DNA from: Carnegiea gigantea
Lineage: Eukaryota > Streptophyta > Magnoliopsida > Caryophyllales > Cactaceae
Assembly (NCBI GenBank): GCA_029747015.1
Contig: JAKOGI010001565.1
Span: 125,001 to 189,000 of the forward strand
Direction: 5' to 3'
Length of the DNA: 64,000 nt
This document shows, piece after piece, positions 23,501 to 36,900 of the stretch. Under the pieces are notes generated by a model. That model saw only the letters and a program-made list of their open reading frames with translations. It was not told the origin of the DNA and searched no databases. A program made the position numbers and the translations under genes. Within the stretch, counting starts at the first letter, position 1. Each line of letters starts with the position of its first letter.

Positions 23501-23640
23501 TCCACCTGTTTCTAGGGAAACTGAGGTCCCGATGGACGGGTCCTTATATTGTCTCACATGTTTTTCCCTATGGTGTAATTAAAATTCAGGATCCTCAGAG
23601 TGGTGCTACATTCAAAGTGAATGGCCAGCGTTCGAAATAA
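20570..23640 (+). pseudogene. pol: C left-unit RT, RNase H, integrase, broken
   Basis: Reverse transcriptase begins about 21001 (VCLDYRKLSAATRKDHFPLP, FLDGYSGYSQI), and its catalytic FMDD box lies at 21549-21560. RNase H starts CDAFDYAIGVILG near 22000; the later YTDH motif is YTNL, so one catalytic Asp is lost. Integrase follows: zinc-binding part (22394-22741, ending CKSYPRC), then the DDE core (22769-23137), where the first Asp is Gly (codon 22823-22825) but SDQGTHF is intact; the Glu codon 23104-23106 survives in a shifted frame. A C-terminal part runs to about 23640. Several frameshifts and stops make it inactive. The order RT-RH-IN marks Ty3/gypsy. Confidence 0.88.
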
Positions 23641-25016
23641 TTTTTAGAGCTGTCGGGCCAAGAAGATGTGGAGTGTCTGATACTTCACGAACCGAGCCGT
23701 GATCAGTGATTGTGGCCTAAGATAGCTTGGGAGTACTTAGCACTCGACCTGGTTTGCTAGACATTTCTTCTCTTCTCCTCTTCTTCTCTCTCTCTTTTCT
23801 TCTTTCTTTGTCTTATTCCAGTTTCTTTTTGTATAGCTAGTTGCTTTTCTTTTTCTATGATTGGTTGTTCTGTTTTTGGGTCTTGTTTTTGTTTTTGAGC
23901 ATATGTTTTCTTTTTAGATTTTTCTTTTGATCTTCATTTGTCTGCCTCACTCCCAATGAGAATATTATGAGATTTTGGTATGGGGATGAGGTACCCATGT
24001 GTACATATTTTTTTTTGAAAATTTTTAAAAAATCCAAAAAGATTTTGGTTTTGTTTTTGGGGGACATTTTGTACTAGTTCTGATTAGCTTGAATCCCCTG
24101 TGCTTTGGTTATTAGTTTGTGTGTAAGTAGGATGCGTATGAAAAGTCTTCGACCTCGGTGTGTCATTCTAACCCCAATTATTCATTACAGATTGTGTAAT
24201 CTAATCCTTGTTTCTTTCTTCATCATTATCTTTAGGTCTTAGCTTGCCATGAATGATTTTCCCACTTGCTTATGAAACGATTACTTTGGTTTTGGCCACT
24301 TTCGGGAAAAAAAGAAAAGAAAAAAATTAATTATGAATAAAGAAGAGAAAAAAGAAAAAGAGATGAAATAAAATTTGGAATGACAAGTATTCCTTTAGGT
24401 ATGCACTATAGGGCATTACCCTTTGAGGTACGTGCTACTGGGTGTTACTTTTTAAGAAAATACTGCTACTGGAAAAGCTTCCTTCCAACGTTAATATGTT
24501 AATAATGTAGTTGTGTCAGTTAAGTGGGATTGAGCCTAATTCTGGTAAATCTAAGTTTTGGGATGATGGTACACTTGCACACAAATACTAGGATGGGTTC
24601 AGAATCTTGATGTATAATGGGATGAAAAATTAGTGCGCTGATGTCATTTATGGGGTAGAGGACTTTGAAGTATATTCTGTGCATATACAGGTCGATAACT
24701 TGATTTCATGGGTGATTTAATTGATTAGAACATGTGCATATCTTTCCCTAATTCTGCACATATTAGCTTTGAGAAAGAAACCAAAAAGATTTTCTTTTTG
24801 AAATAATTTTTGTGGGTATTTCACTTAAAAACCCTCACGAGGCCTCACTCGTCCACTTGGAAGACCAAGAGTTTTAAAGAGCTTGTTGCATACGCTAAAT
24901 GCAACTGTGATTCCTACAAAAGTGAGTTAGGATTTTTTTTTTCTTATTTTTCATTTTCTTTTAGTTAGTTTAGTCATTTTACTGGATGATGAGCAAAATC
25001 TTGATGTGGGGGTATT
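23641..25016 (+). other. C left-unit 3' non-coding tail
   Basis: Holds a C/T-rich tract (23760-23830), an internal polypurine-like motif (23955-23991), A-rich runs, the repeat block shared with element D (24379-24480: CTTTGAGGTA-, GCTACTGGG- and TACTGCTACTGG-type phrases), and the terminal motif at 24987-25016, where GAGCAAAATC and TTGATGTGGGGG precede the LTR. Confidence 0.75.
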
Positions 25017-26740
25017 TGTTCGTGTCAAGAATGTGTTATTTTTACAATATTTTTACACCTGATTTATGCTCGTTACAATTGTTATTGTTAGATTTTTAAT
25101 TAATTTTATTTTATTTTATAGGTGTTGAATAAATTGAGGGAAGCTTTGTGAAAAAAGGTAAAAAGTATACAAAAATAAAAATAAAAATAAAACCTAACCA
25201 ATTATACCCATTTCCCGCACACGTGTGTGTCACGTCGCTTGTAAACCCCACTTTCTTAAACTCTCATCTTCTCTCTCCTCTCGAGTAACCAGAAACCCAA
25301 TACCTCCTCTCCTCCACTGCTTCACCATCTTCATCCCCATCCCTCTCATCTCTCTCTCTTCAACGAATCACCAAGTGCCAACACAATCCACCATCCTCAC
25401 CCTCACCGGATTTCATGCTAAGGACGCCAGTGCAGCAACCAGCACCATCGCCATCCCGCCGTACAACTCAGGTGTGAATCAACAAGGGAGAAGAGAAAGG
25501 AAGCTGTATAAATTGAAGGGTAGTGGCTCTAGAAAAAAGTAAGGATGTTTTTAGGGTTTAAATAGCTTTAATTTTCGAGTTTTTAAGCAAAAAGTTCATA
25601 TGAGTTTTCGACTTTTCAGAGTGAGGGTTTTAGAAACTTGGTTTAGGGTTTGGTTTTAGATTGGTTTTTGGTTCCAAAGTAATTATGCTACTATTTCATG
25701 TTTCCTAGTTGCAATTCACGATTTTAGTTTGTTTTTGTAAGATTTGGAGGTTGGTTTTACTTAATTTCGGTCACCCACCCCCCTGTTTTCATTTTGTTGA
25801 ACACGGTTATGGCGTTTCCACCATTATTGGCGATGGGTGAAGCTTGTTTCTGATTTTGTTGGCAGAAACCTCGCTCCTTTCCTCGGTTCAAGGCCTTGCT
25901 TTGCTGTTCTGCCCCAGTACATGGTTTGGGTTTGAATCTTAATTCTCAATTTGTGCTTTATGCTTGTTGAATGACAACTAAGAAATCGAGCCCTCCTACT
26001 CAGTTTCTAGTTATCTTGGCTTAGTTGAATCAATGATGTTTAGATATTGGTAGAGCAGATTTTGGACTGGGAAATCTATATGTGCGTTTCGATTTTGTTG
26101 AGTTGATATCGTGGTTAATATTATTTGATTTTTATTCGATTATACTCTGAAATTTATTTTCGTGCCTTTAGGTTTGATTGATGATGGTGAAAATAGCATT
26201 TTCTTAGTAATCCAGACTGCGTGATTTTTGGTTTTGGATGCTTGTCGATTTAGGTTTGATTGATGATGATAATGGATGTCAGAGATGTTCGATCTCCTGC
26301 TTTCCTCTCCCCTCTTTAGTGCCTCTATTTCGGCTTTAGAGATGTGGGTTATTGATTTTCAAAGATGAAGTTTTCGGTGTTCTTAAGTGTTCTTGAAATT
26401 TCGTCTTGCTTGAAATTTCGAAATTACTGGTGGAGTGTTCTTAAGTGTTCAATGATGAAATTTCGAATCCCACTTGCTTGAAAGTTCTTGAGTAGCACGG
26501 GAATGACTCTTGTTTGATTGGATTTGGTATTATGTGATGTTAGTTTAGATCTATTTGTAATCAACGGTTTAAGTTGTTATGGCTTTAGTTTTAGTATAGA
26601 ATCGTGTTAGAGTAGCTTATTTTCCTAGTTTAAATAGTGACCTAAATCTCTTGCATCGTCCCTGTGGAAACGACAATCAAGTACTACGACGTCAGTCATA
26701 TACTTGCGGCACTTTATTTATCACTCGAAAATAACATGCA
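25017..26740 (+). repeat. C LTR 2, mosaic middle LTR
   Basis: By eye its 5' half shares variants with LTR 3 (for example GATTTATGCTCG, CACGTGTGTGTCACGTCGC), and its last roughly 500 bases share variants with LTR 1 (for example CAAAGATGAAG, GACAATCAAGTACTACGACG). This is what unequal exchange between the 3' and 5' LTRs produces. Confidence 0.85.
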
Positions 26741-26746
26741 AGTTTT

Positions 26747-26764
26747 TGGCGCCGTTGCCGGGCC
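26747..26764 (+). promoter_or_regulatory. C right-unit primer-binding site
   Basis: TGGCGCCGTTGCCGGGCC, the best preserved primer site in the window. It matches the Athila/Tat consensus except at the last bases. Confidence 0.85.
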
Positions 26765-27435
26765 CGATGACATTAGAGCTACTTTAATGGTAGGTTGCTT
26801 TATTATGTTATTAAGTTGTGACTTGATTTAGTACATTGTTTGAACTATTCAAAAATCCAAAAAAAGGGGAAAAGCCAAAAATTGAAAAAAATAAGAAAAA
26901 CTTGAAAACGATAAAAAAATTAAAAGATTTAAAAACCTCAAAAAACAAAGTGGCAAGTTTATGTTTTTCTTAGTTTGAGCACTTTTCTTATTCTTAGTTT
27001 CGTTCTTATTAGTTGCTTATGTTTTGACTTTGTTTATTTGTTATTAGTTGTGGTATATTTAATTCATTTCTTGAAAAACTCATAAAATTAGAGAAAACTT
27101 GAGACTTCAAAAAAAGAAAGGCTGATCGAAAAACTCTAAAAAACAAAAGACTTAGAATTGATTTATAGTTTTTATTGATTAAGGTGTTTTGTAGTTTTAG
27201 AATTAGTAATTTGAATTTAGTTTTTGTTGGGATGTGTCTTACCTTTGATTAGTTTTTGATTTGGCTATCTCTTGTTGTATATTGTCCTTAAGGTTGAGAA
27301 ACACTTTGTTTTGATTTTGTAACTAAAAAAAGAAAAAGAAGAAAAAAAATTAGAAAATTCAAAAATCAAAAAAAAAAAAAAAGAAAGAGAAAAAAGAGCA
27401 AAAATGGGACTTTTTGGTGAAGGTGTGGGGTTTAT
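26765..27435 (+). other. C right-unit leader
   Basis: Co-linear with 17509-18188. Non-coding and A-rich, with a run of As near 27370. Confidence 0.7.
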
Positions 27436-28669
27436 ATGACGTGTTGGATTAGAGACCCTAAAAATCAAAAACTCATAAGGAGTGAGTCTGACCGTGACTT
27501 AGAACCCGAATCTGAACCTGAACCTAAGCTTGAGTTAGGAAATATGGCACAAGAAAGGACTTTGAGTAATATTTTCTATCCTCCTAGGACTGCTTTGTCA
27601 TCATGTTTTGTTATGCCTAATCTTGCACCAAATGTGACCTTCGAGTTAAAACCCCATTACACTTAGATACTCCCTAAATTCACAGGTTTAGAGGATGCTT
27701 ATTTATTTTTGAGAGAATTCGAAGAAGTTTGTTCTATGATGCATTTCCCTAGTATTCCCATTAATGTTGTACGAATGAAATTGATTCCTCTTGCTTCGAA
27801 AGATTCTGCTAAATATTGGATGTATGGCTTGGCTGCTAATTCTGTTACTTCTTGGAATGATTTTGTAAGATTGTTCTTAAGAAAATATTTCCCTAATGCC
27901 AAGACTGTTAAGCTGAGGAATGAAATCAATCAATTTATGCAACTTGACAGGGAATCATTTTGGAAATATTTTGATAGGTTCAAAAATTTGTTAGCCCAAT
28001 GTCCCCATCATGGTTTAGACTAAGCATGCTTATGCCAGATTGTATATGAAGGACTTGACCAACAGACTAGGACCTTGGTAGAGTCCATGTGCTAGGGTGG
28101 CTTTCTGTCTAAGAACCCCATAGCTGCTTGGGAGTTTTTAGAGGACTTGGCTGAGAAAACCATGCAATGGGAAATCGCTCGTGATGACAGCCTGAGTTCT
28201 AGGTTTGCAAGGGGTGGGTTACATTCTGTTTCTGATGTAAGTCACTTAGAGTCTAAGATTCATGTTTTAGAAAACATGTTGAAGGGATTATCTCCCCAGA
28301 TGTCCCAGTTATCTCAGACATCTATAGTTTCTTGTTCTTATTGTCAGGCTCTAGATAATATTTTGAGTGCTTGTCCTTATTTTGCTCATCAGTTAGCAAC
28401 TGAACAAGAGCAAGCGAGTATGGCCTTCAAGACACCTAAGAATGACACCTTCTCCCCTTATTACAACCCAAGGTGGAGAAATCGCCCTAACTTTTCATGG
28501 AATAGTGGACCAAATGCTACGGTTTCTAATTCTCAACCTAGGATGTTTCCTGGAAACAACTCCTAACCCATCTCTCATCCTTCAAACTCCTTTCAGAGAC
28601 CGACTTTTTCAGGTGTGCCAAATGTTCCTAGACCTCCACCTCCCATAGCTCAAGTTTAACCTCCTCCTG
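27436..28669 (+). pseudogene. gag: C right-unit gag, 5' part
   Basis: Same gag as at 18189, in three open pieces: 27436-27666, 27709-28023 and 28147-28566. The capsid core is seen in LREFEEVCSMMHFP and DRESFWKYFDRFK. A Cys motif CSYCQALDNILSACPYF at about 28330-28385 is the zinc-knuckle-like part and is better kept than in the left unit. Stops lie at 27666, 28021 and 28564. The CACTA element is inserted after 28669 in the Pro-rich linker, with CTG as target duplication. The rest of gag resumes at 32852. Confidence 0.85.
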
Positions 28670-29587
28670 CACTGCTAGAAATCGACCTATATTTTGACCC
28701 TTAAGTCTCGACTCTTTTTAAAAAAGTCGACCGTAATTTGGTTTTTTCGACGCTTTTTATGGTTCAAAAGTTCACGACTATAACAAGGGTCGAGATTTTA
28801 AACATAGGAAACCACGCCCAAGTTTAGACATCGCGAATCGAAATAATTGGAGGGATTTCTGAAAAGTAAAAAAAAGGGAAAGTACGGCAAATTGAAAACT
28901 CAATGCACATGCGGGACGCCTTGCTTCTCGTTCGTGTTGCCTAGAATTATCGTTATCTACCTCATCCAACTCAATTTATTCCCAAACCCTAAATTTCTTC
29001 TGTTCCAAAACCCTAAATCAGTTCTCATCATCCAACACCAGTAAGCATTTGAATTCGTGTGATGAAGTTTGCTTCTCTGTTCCATCCATCTGCAGCTCTG
29101 CGTTCCGAAATCATCTCGTCAATTTTTACGGTGTCCCAGAACCCCAAGTCACTCGATCCGCTCCCAATCTGTGCTTGAATTCGCGTGACGAAGTTTTTTC
29201 GATCGATTTGGCATCTTCAACGGCGGGTAATTCCTTGAACTCTAACTTGTGTGTTTGAATTTGTTGTGGGTTTGGTTGGTTTTTAGAACTTTTGGGTTTC
29301 TGGGAAGGTTGCAATTGGAATGAGATAACAAGTAAGGTGCTTTCTGTTCCTCTACATCCCTGTTAAAGACAGAGTTCAGAGTGGCCAAAACTCTATCATA
29401 GCCTTTCTTTCATCCACTCCTTCAGATGAAAGCTTGCTATAGGGGATGATGTGGGTTCGAAAGCTTAGAAAATTATCATGTACTGTGTATATAGGTGCGC
29501 CCATAGAAAGCATCGCTCTGCCTATTCATTTCCCCTTATTTTGTAATCTGTTATGCAATTTGGCTAACTGATGATAACGGGCCACAG

Positions 29588-29675
29588 GGGTTTGCTGGAA
29601 TTTTCATTGTAGATTGTTTCATGCCCTACATCATTGGCGAAATTGAAGGCTATTATCAGCAGGAGGCCGAAGAAA
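29588..29675 (+). other. Possible captured exon inside the CACTA element
   Basis: An open stretch of about 29 codons (GFAGIFIVDCFMPYI, then IGEIEGYYQQE) lies between an acceptor-like CCACAG and a donor-like AAAG/GTGTGTG. It is preceded by a possible upstream exon around 29345-29450. I do not recognise the protein. It could be a gene fragment picked up by the transposon, or chance. Confidence 0.25.
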
Positions 29676-32403
29676 GGTGTGTGTTTTCTATCAATCTTTC
29701 TTTAAGTTCAGGAAATTGCTGTTCAGTTGTACAATTTTTGAAGTCGAAGTTAATATAAAGCCTCTGGTTTTGTATTATAGCTCATGATCAGTTTTACTAT
29801 ATATGTAAGTTAGGGAATTGGTACATTTATCTATGGTATAGTGCATGTATGGGTGGTCAGAATATATATAGATGAAAGAGATGGTTGGAATTTTTGCTAT
29901 ATCTATGGTCAGAATATATAGTGCCTCTATGGTATAGTGCATCTCTGGATAAATCTATGACATTGCTTGTACTATCTCCCTCCCCCCCAGCTTCTGGTTT
30001 TGAACTACTGCTCAGATGCACTTTGTATTTGCTCTCTTTTACCTTTTTGTTGATTTATAAGTAGAGGCATTGGAGGATTTGTTTGTGGTACAGTGTACCT
30101 TAGGCCAGTCATGCTATTTATGAATGGAGGAATGTATATGGAGGCTGAAAGTTCATCTCTATTAATTTCTGTTTAAAGTGGTTGATTTCACTTGTGCTCA
30201 TTCGAACCCTAATTCTTCTCTGGAGCTATTTTTGGTGAGCATCTGACAGGTTATGAATGATGATGCTTACTTTTCCTTATTTTTGTGATTTGCTCTTTGT
30301 TAAGGTTTCCATTGTCATTTGTCGACCAAACAGCTGCCTTGTTAGTCTTCATTCACCATGTTATTGCATGTAACTGTTTCCAATAATATATTGGCAAAAG
30401 AAAAATTTAGGGTGTACACTCAGCTAAAAAAATGGCCGACTTATGCGACCAAAATTATATGTCAAATTAAGGCTTCAAAGAAGTTCTAATTATGATCTAC
30501 CTGACGTGTCATATGGATATTGGCCTAAATTAAATTTGACTATTCAAATTCAAAACATAAAAACGTGAAATAGTTCGGTTGCTATTGGTTGATAGTTTAA
30601 GAGTATACGGTAGATGCAAATGCTTGCATGTTTCATGTGAGGATTAGGATTTCATAGGGTCGAATAATAAGTTAGTGTTTACAGGAGGTAAGATTTTAGT
30701 TTTAGTTGTACAATTTTTTGTTTAAAGTTTAAGTTTAAAGTACTAAATATGGATGCATTGTGAATTTGTGTACCTGAAAACCCAAAAACGTTTAAGCAGT
30801 AATTATTATTTTACGTAAATTTTACTTATCGATGAATTGTGACAGCTGTATATTGTCCAACTAAGGATCAACTAAGGCAATCATAGCATGCAGACCATTA
30901 ATGGGATTGTTTGTTACTGATGATTATGATGATGATTTGGGTTTTACCTTTGCTTTCTTTTTAAATAGCACACTTAAATGGGTCTCTTATTCATTTTTAG
31001 TGGGGTTTTTGATTAGATTAATAGGCAGGGATGCAACACATAAAAGCGAAGAAAAAGGGAGCAAAGCCCATTTAGTCTTTGCATTGCCTCACCCCTCTGT
31101 ATTTGCATTGCCCAAACCCTCTGCCTCACCCCTCTGTATTTGCATGCTGTTTTTGTATGAACAGTGTAAAAGCACGCTGCTAGATGAGTTCATAACATTA
31201 GTTATTCTTTTGCATGGAATTCCTTGAACTACCAAAATCTGGTTTTGAAAATTCTGCAAGGTTAAGTTGAAAATTCTACAGGGTTATTCATTTGCTTATT
31301 TTTTCTGGGTTACGAATTTAGGATCTTACTTGCATAGGTAATTGGAATATTTTTTGAAAGTGCAATTAGCAATGGCAGATCTAGCTTGTCAACCTTGTTT
31401 GTTGTACGATTTGGTTTGTTCTCCTCATCATGTGGTCTGACTTGATTGGTTACTGAGGATTGAGGTTTTTCATTTTTAATAATCTGGGTGTCGCGAGTAT
31501 TTGGAGGATATTATCTTCAAGTTCAATTCATCATACATTGATGTTGTACTAGGTTTTTAATAATCTAGGGTTTTCAATTATATTCATCATACTTTGATGT
31601 TGTACTGGGTTTGGGTTTTTAATAATATGGGGTTTTCAATTCATCATATTTTTGAAAATGGGCATGATTGAGTTAATTAAGCCACTTATCTTTGACTTAC
31701 AATTAGTTTGAAATTGTGTTCTCTTGCCTTTGTTTGTCATGTTCGTTACAAATTTGTTTCGTATTTTGGATGGCTATGATAAGGCTTCGATCTTAATTTA
31801 TGTATTTTTGCTTACATTTCTTCCAAGTTCAACAAGAATCAAGTGGGAATGACCTTAGCAATGAATCGAGGCACACTAGACCTTCAACCTCAACCTCATA
31901 AGTTAATTAGGTAGATGAGGTGGTCTTGCTCATCATCAAGACTTTCGATGACTCCCTCAGCAGATTGGCAAATTAATTTACAACTCCTGCATCGATCATG
32001 CCAAATTTAGTACTTCAAACTTTTGGTTGTTTTGATTGCATTGGATATATCACTTCGCTTTTTGAAGGAGCAATGCGTAACTTGAATTTTAGTAATTTAA
32101 TTATTAGTATTGGCTAATTAATTCCGTCATATATAGGACTTTAATTTCCTACAACGGTGTTTGTCAAATTTGGTACTTAATAGTAATTGACTACCTATTG
32201 TATCAGCCTATTAGCTAGGTGACTTCTGAAATGAAGAAATTATGTACCTATTTTCCTGTTATGCCAATGCAATTCAAGTATATTGAAGCACCACAATTAC
32301 TAATAGTTAATCTGTTGTGGTTATCTTACATGGATATATTTATATATATAAATGTATGTAAGATTTGTGTTTTTTTACATATATACACACTACATTACTT
32401 AAA

Positions 32404-32532
<129 letters not shown>

Positions 32533-32851
32533 GAACACAAAGGGCTCATTAATAAAAATAATATATGTATATACATCACGACCCTTTTGTGGGTTACCAT
32601 AAATCCCACCAAATGTTTTGCCGCTCCCACTTAAAATAAAAACTAGACAGTGCAAGTGGTCGAAAAGTTGCATTTATCGTCCATAAAAAGGGTCGAGATT
32701 TTTGTAGTTTTCGACCACAAAAAGGGTCGAGAAATCTCGGCCCTGAAATTCTCGACCCTTTCTGGAAGCGTCAACCGAAAATATGTCGATCCTTTATTGC
32801 GTCTAAATCAAGGCAAATAATTGTCGAGATACACCCTTTTTTCTAGTAGTA

Positions 32852-33998
32852 CTGGCTACACTGATAATAATAAATTGGAGAGGAGAGTCAATAATAATGT
32901 GGAAAGAATGATTAAGGCTAATATGGAAAGAATAATGAGAATGCTGGCAAAACGGTTTTCCCAGTTAGCATGAAACCAGGTAGTTTCTCAAGTTAACCTG
33001 AGGTGAACCCTAAGGGTCACGCCTCTTCTTCTTCTAGTAACCCTAATGAGCCTGTGAAGAAAGTGAATGCAGTTATATCTCTCTGTTCTGGTCGAGAGGC
33101 TGATAACCAAGTCAGAAATCCTAATGAATCTTACAGGTACCCTCATCAATTCTTCCAAAATTCTTCTCCCTCTTCTCCTCTAGAGACTAGTTTATCCAAT
33201 CAATCAAGGGATGCTACTGACGGTGTCCCCAATGCTTCAGATAGTTCTTCCTCTCCTGAGTCACCTTTTAAGAAAGAGGAGTTTAAAGAGAAAGACTCCT
33301 CTGACACGGCAAGTTCTTCACCTTCTAAGGATTCTTCTTCCCCTTCTTCTTTTGAGAAAATCCAGATGCCTTTACCTCCTTTTTCCCATAGGCTAAAGAA
33401 GAAAGATCCAGATCATATTGAGAAGATGAGAGAGACCTTCTCCCAAGCAAAGATCAACATTCCCTTGCTCGATGCTAATCAACAGATGCTTCCATATGCT
33501 ATATTCTTAAAGGAGCTATGTACGACCAAGAGAGCAACTGGTGTACCTAAGAAGACTTTATTGACCTCAGGTGCTAATTCCATCCTTTCTCATATCCCGG
33601 TAAAGTATAAAGATCCCGGTTACCCTACTATGTCTATAGTTATAGGAGACCAACTCATTCACAGAGCATTGCTTGACCTAGGGGCTAGTGTTAACTTGAT
33701 ACCCTTTACTGAGTATGAGAGGTTAGAGTTAGGTGAGCTTAAACCTACTAAGATGGTCATTCAACTGGCTGATAGATCAACTAGGGTGCCTAGGGGGATA
33801 GTCGATGATGTGCTGATTAGAATGGGTGAATTCATTTACTCAGTGGACTTTGTTGTGATTGAAACTGAGAAGGTATGCAACTTAGCCAGTCAAGTTTCTG
33901 TGATTCTAGGACGTCTCTTCTTGGCCACTGCCAATGCCCTCATTAATTTTAGGAATGGTATGATGAGACTATCTTTTGCTAACATGACTATGGAATGA
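32852..33998 (+). pseudogene. C right-unit gag 3' part and protease
   Basis: Continuation of gag after the CACTA insertion, starting in the linker (DNNKLERRVNNNVERM). From 33003 an uninterrupted 331-codon frame runs to 33998. Its first half is a Ser/Pro-rich linker (SSSPSKDSSSPSSFEKI), and its second half the protease with PYAIFLKELCTTKRATGVP, IGDQLIHRALLDLGASV (catalytic Asp 33675-33677) and QVSVILGRLFLATANALI. This is the longest intact coding stretch in the window and suggests the right unit decayed less here than the left. It would cut the polyprotein. The frame closes with a stop, so gag-pro is separate from the RT block. Confidence 0.85.
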
Positions 33999-36900
33999 AC
34001 ATCTTTACCATCCAAAGACAGACTTCTGGATTTGATGATATGGAATTTTCTACTCTTAACTGCGTAGGGGATTCTATATTCGATGATGCTTTTGATAATG
34101 TATTTGCTACTGAGTATGAGTCATTTCTTATAAATGATGAGCCTGAATATGATGTGTTTGAGTTTGATGACTTGTGCTCTACTGCTAATTGTTTGCTTAC
34201 TGCTGTTTCTGAATCTACTGCTAAATCTATTTTCCCTGTTGCTTTTAAATTGAAATCCCTTCCTGACTCTCTTAAGTATGCATTCCTAGGACCCGATGAA
34301 TCCTTACCTGTCATTATTACTTCTGATTTGTATTGGGACCATGAGAACAAACTAATTTCTTTACTTAGAGAGAATATGGAAGCTCTAGTATGGACTTTAG
34401 GGGATATGTAGGGTATTAGTCCTTCTATTGTGCAACATAGAATTTATTTACAGGACAATCCTAAGCCCTACCATGACCGCCAAATGCGTTTGAATCCCAC
34501 TTTACAGGAAGTAGTTAAGAAGGAAGTATTGAGATAGCTAGACCATGGGATTATTTGTCCTATTTCTGATAGTAAGTGGGTTAGCCTTGTTCAAGTTATT
34601 CCTAAGAAGACCGATATTACTGTGATTAGGCATGATAAGAACGATTTAGTCCTTACTCGAGTTCAATTTGGGTGACGTGTGTGTCTAGATTATAGGAAAT
34701 TGAATGCTGCCACTAGGAAAGACCATTTTCTCCTCCCCTTCTTGGATCCAATGCTAGAGAGGGTGGTTGGATATTCCTTCTATTACTTTTTAGATGGATA
34801 TTTCAGTTATACCCAAATCTCTATTGCTCCTGAGGATCAAGAGAGGACTACTTTCACCTATCCATTTAGGACACATGCCTTTAGAAGAATGCTGTTTGGA
34901 CTGTGCAATGCCCCTGCTACCTTTCAAAGATGCATGATCTCTATTTTCCCAGATCTAGTTGAGTAATGTATGTAAATTTTCATGGATGACTTTTCTATGT
35001 TTGGATCTTCATTTGATAATTGCTTGTCTAATCTGAGAAAGGCGTTGGAGAGGTGTAGGGAGAAAAACTTGACTTTGAATCGGGAGAAATGTCACCTCAC
35101 GGTTAAAAAGGGTATAGTGTTAGGACACATTATTTCTTGACATGGAATTGAGGTAGACAAAGCTAAGACTGACCTGGTTGTTAATCTTCCCCTTCCCACT
35201 TATGTGAAAGAGGTGTGGTCTTTTCTTGGACATGCTGGCTTTTATCGTCATTTCATTAAGGACTTTAATAAGATTGCAAAGCCTTTGTCCAATCTGCTAG
35301 CTAAGGATGTGCCATTTCATTTATCTGAAGAGTGTCATAAGGCATTTTTTAAGCTTAAGGAGGCCTTAATCTCTGCTCCTGTTCTTCATCCTCCCATATG
35401 GGGAGAACCATTTGAATTGATGTGTGACGCATCTGATTGTACTATTGGGGTTATTCTAGGACAGCGTATTGATAAGAAACCTCATGTTATTTACTATGCT
35501 AGTCATATGTTGAATGATGCTCAGTTGAGTTACACTGTTATCGAGAAAGAATTTTTGGCTGTGATCTTTGATTTTGAAAAATTTAGACCTTATCTGATTG
35601 GGTTACATGTGATTATTTATACTGACCACTCTACTCTTAAGCACCTTCTTTCTAAGAAAGATGCTAAGCCTAGATTTATGAGATGGATTTTACTTTTGTA
35701 AGAATTTGACTGTGAAATCAAGGATAAGAAAGGTTCTGAAAACCTTGTAGCTGACCATCTATCTAGGATCTTCCATGATAGCGAGAGTGAGTCCAGTGTT
35801 TCTGAATGCTTCCCTGATGAGCAATTGTATGTTGTTCGCCCTGATCCTTGGTATGCTGATATTGTGAACTATTTAGTTGCTGGTAGGATCCCTGAGGGTT
35901 GGACTAAGAATGACAGAGATAGATTCTTCTACCTTGTGAAATTCTTTGTTTGGGATAACCCTTATCTATTTAAGTACTGCTCTAACCAAGTCTTCAGGAG
36001 GTGCATTCCCGATCAAGAGGTGAGAACTATCCTTTCTTTTTGTCATGACCAGGCATGTGGGGGGAATTTTAGTGGTAGGAAGATAGCAGCCAAGGTTCTT
36101 TAATGTGGTTTTTACTGGCCTACTTTATTTAAAGATGCATTTGAGTACTACAAGAGTTGCTCTAGATGCTAGCCGTTGGGTAGAATAAGTAGGAGAGATA
36201 TGATGCCACTGAACTCCATCATTGTTGTAGTGGTTTTTATTGGCCTACTTTATTTAAAGATGCATTTGAGTACTACAAGAGTTGCTCTAGATGCTAGCCG
36301 TTGGGTAGAATAAGTAGGAGAGATATGATGCCACTGAACTCCATCATTGTTGTAGTGGTTTTTATTGGCCTACTTTATTTAAAGATGCATTTGAGTACTA
36401 CAAGAGTTGCTCTAGATGCTAGCCGTTGGGTAGAATAAGGAGGAGAGATATGATGCCACTGAACCCCATCATTGTTGTAGAGGTTTTTTATGCGTGGGGT
36501 ATTGACTTTATGGGATCATTTCCATTCTCCTTTGGGAATGAGTATATTTTGTTCGCTATGGACTATGTTTCTAAATGGGTTGAGGCCATCCCTTCTAGGA
36601 CCAATGAAGTTAAAGTCATTGTGAAATTCCTTGGGGAGAACATCTTTGCTCGATTTCGTATGCCCCGTGCTATCATTAGTGATCAGGGCACCCATTTTAA
36701 TGATAGATCTTTTAATGCCTTACTGAAGAGGTATTCCATAGTCCATAGGCTTGTTACTCCCATCCCCAAACTAGTGGCCATGTTGTAGTATCCAATCGCC
36801 AAATCAAACAGATTTTAGAAAAAATAGTGAGTAGGAATAAGAAAGGCTGGATTGGCAAGCTAGTGGATGGTCTTTGGGCATATAGGACGGTCTTCAAAAC

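Noticed and set aside
28980..29020. AAACCCTAAA boxes as telomere-derived repeat
   Set aside because: Only two separate copies, not a tandem run; more like promoter teloboxes.
30901..31227. 108-codon ORF in the CACTA interior as a real gene
   Set aside because: No recognisable domain, contains a short internal direct repeat, and no sign of conservation. Left as unassigned within the transposon.
36105..36479. CRISPR-like or satellite array
   Set aside because: Only three directly adjoining units without spacers, inside an integrase relic; a local triplication.
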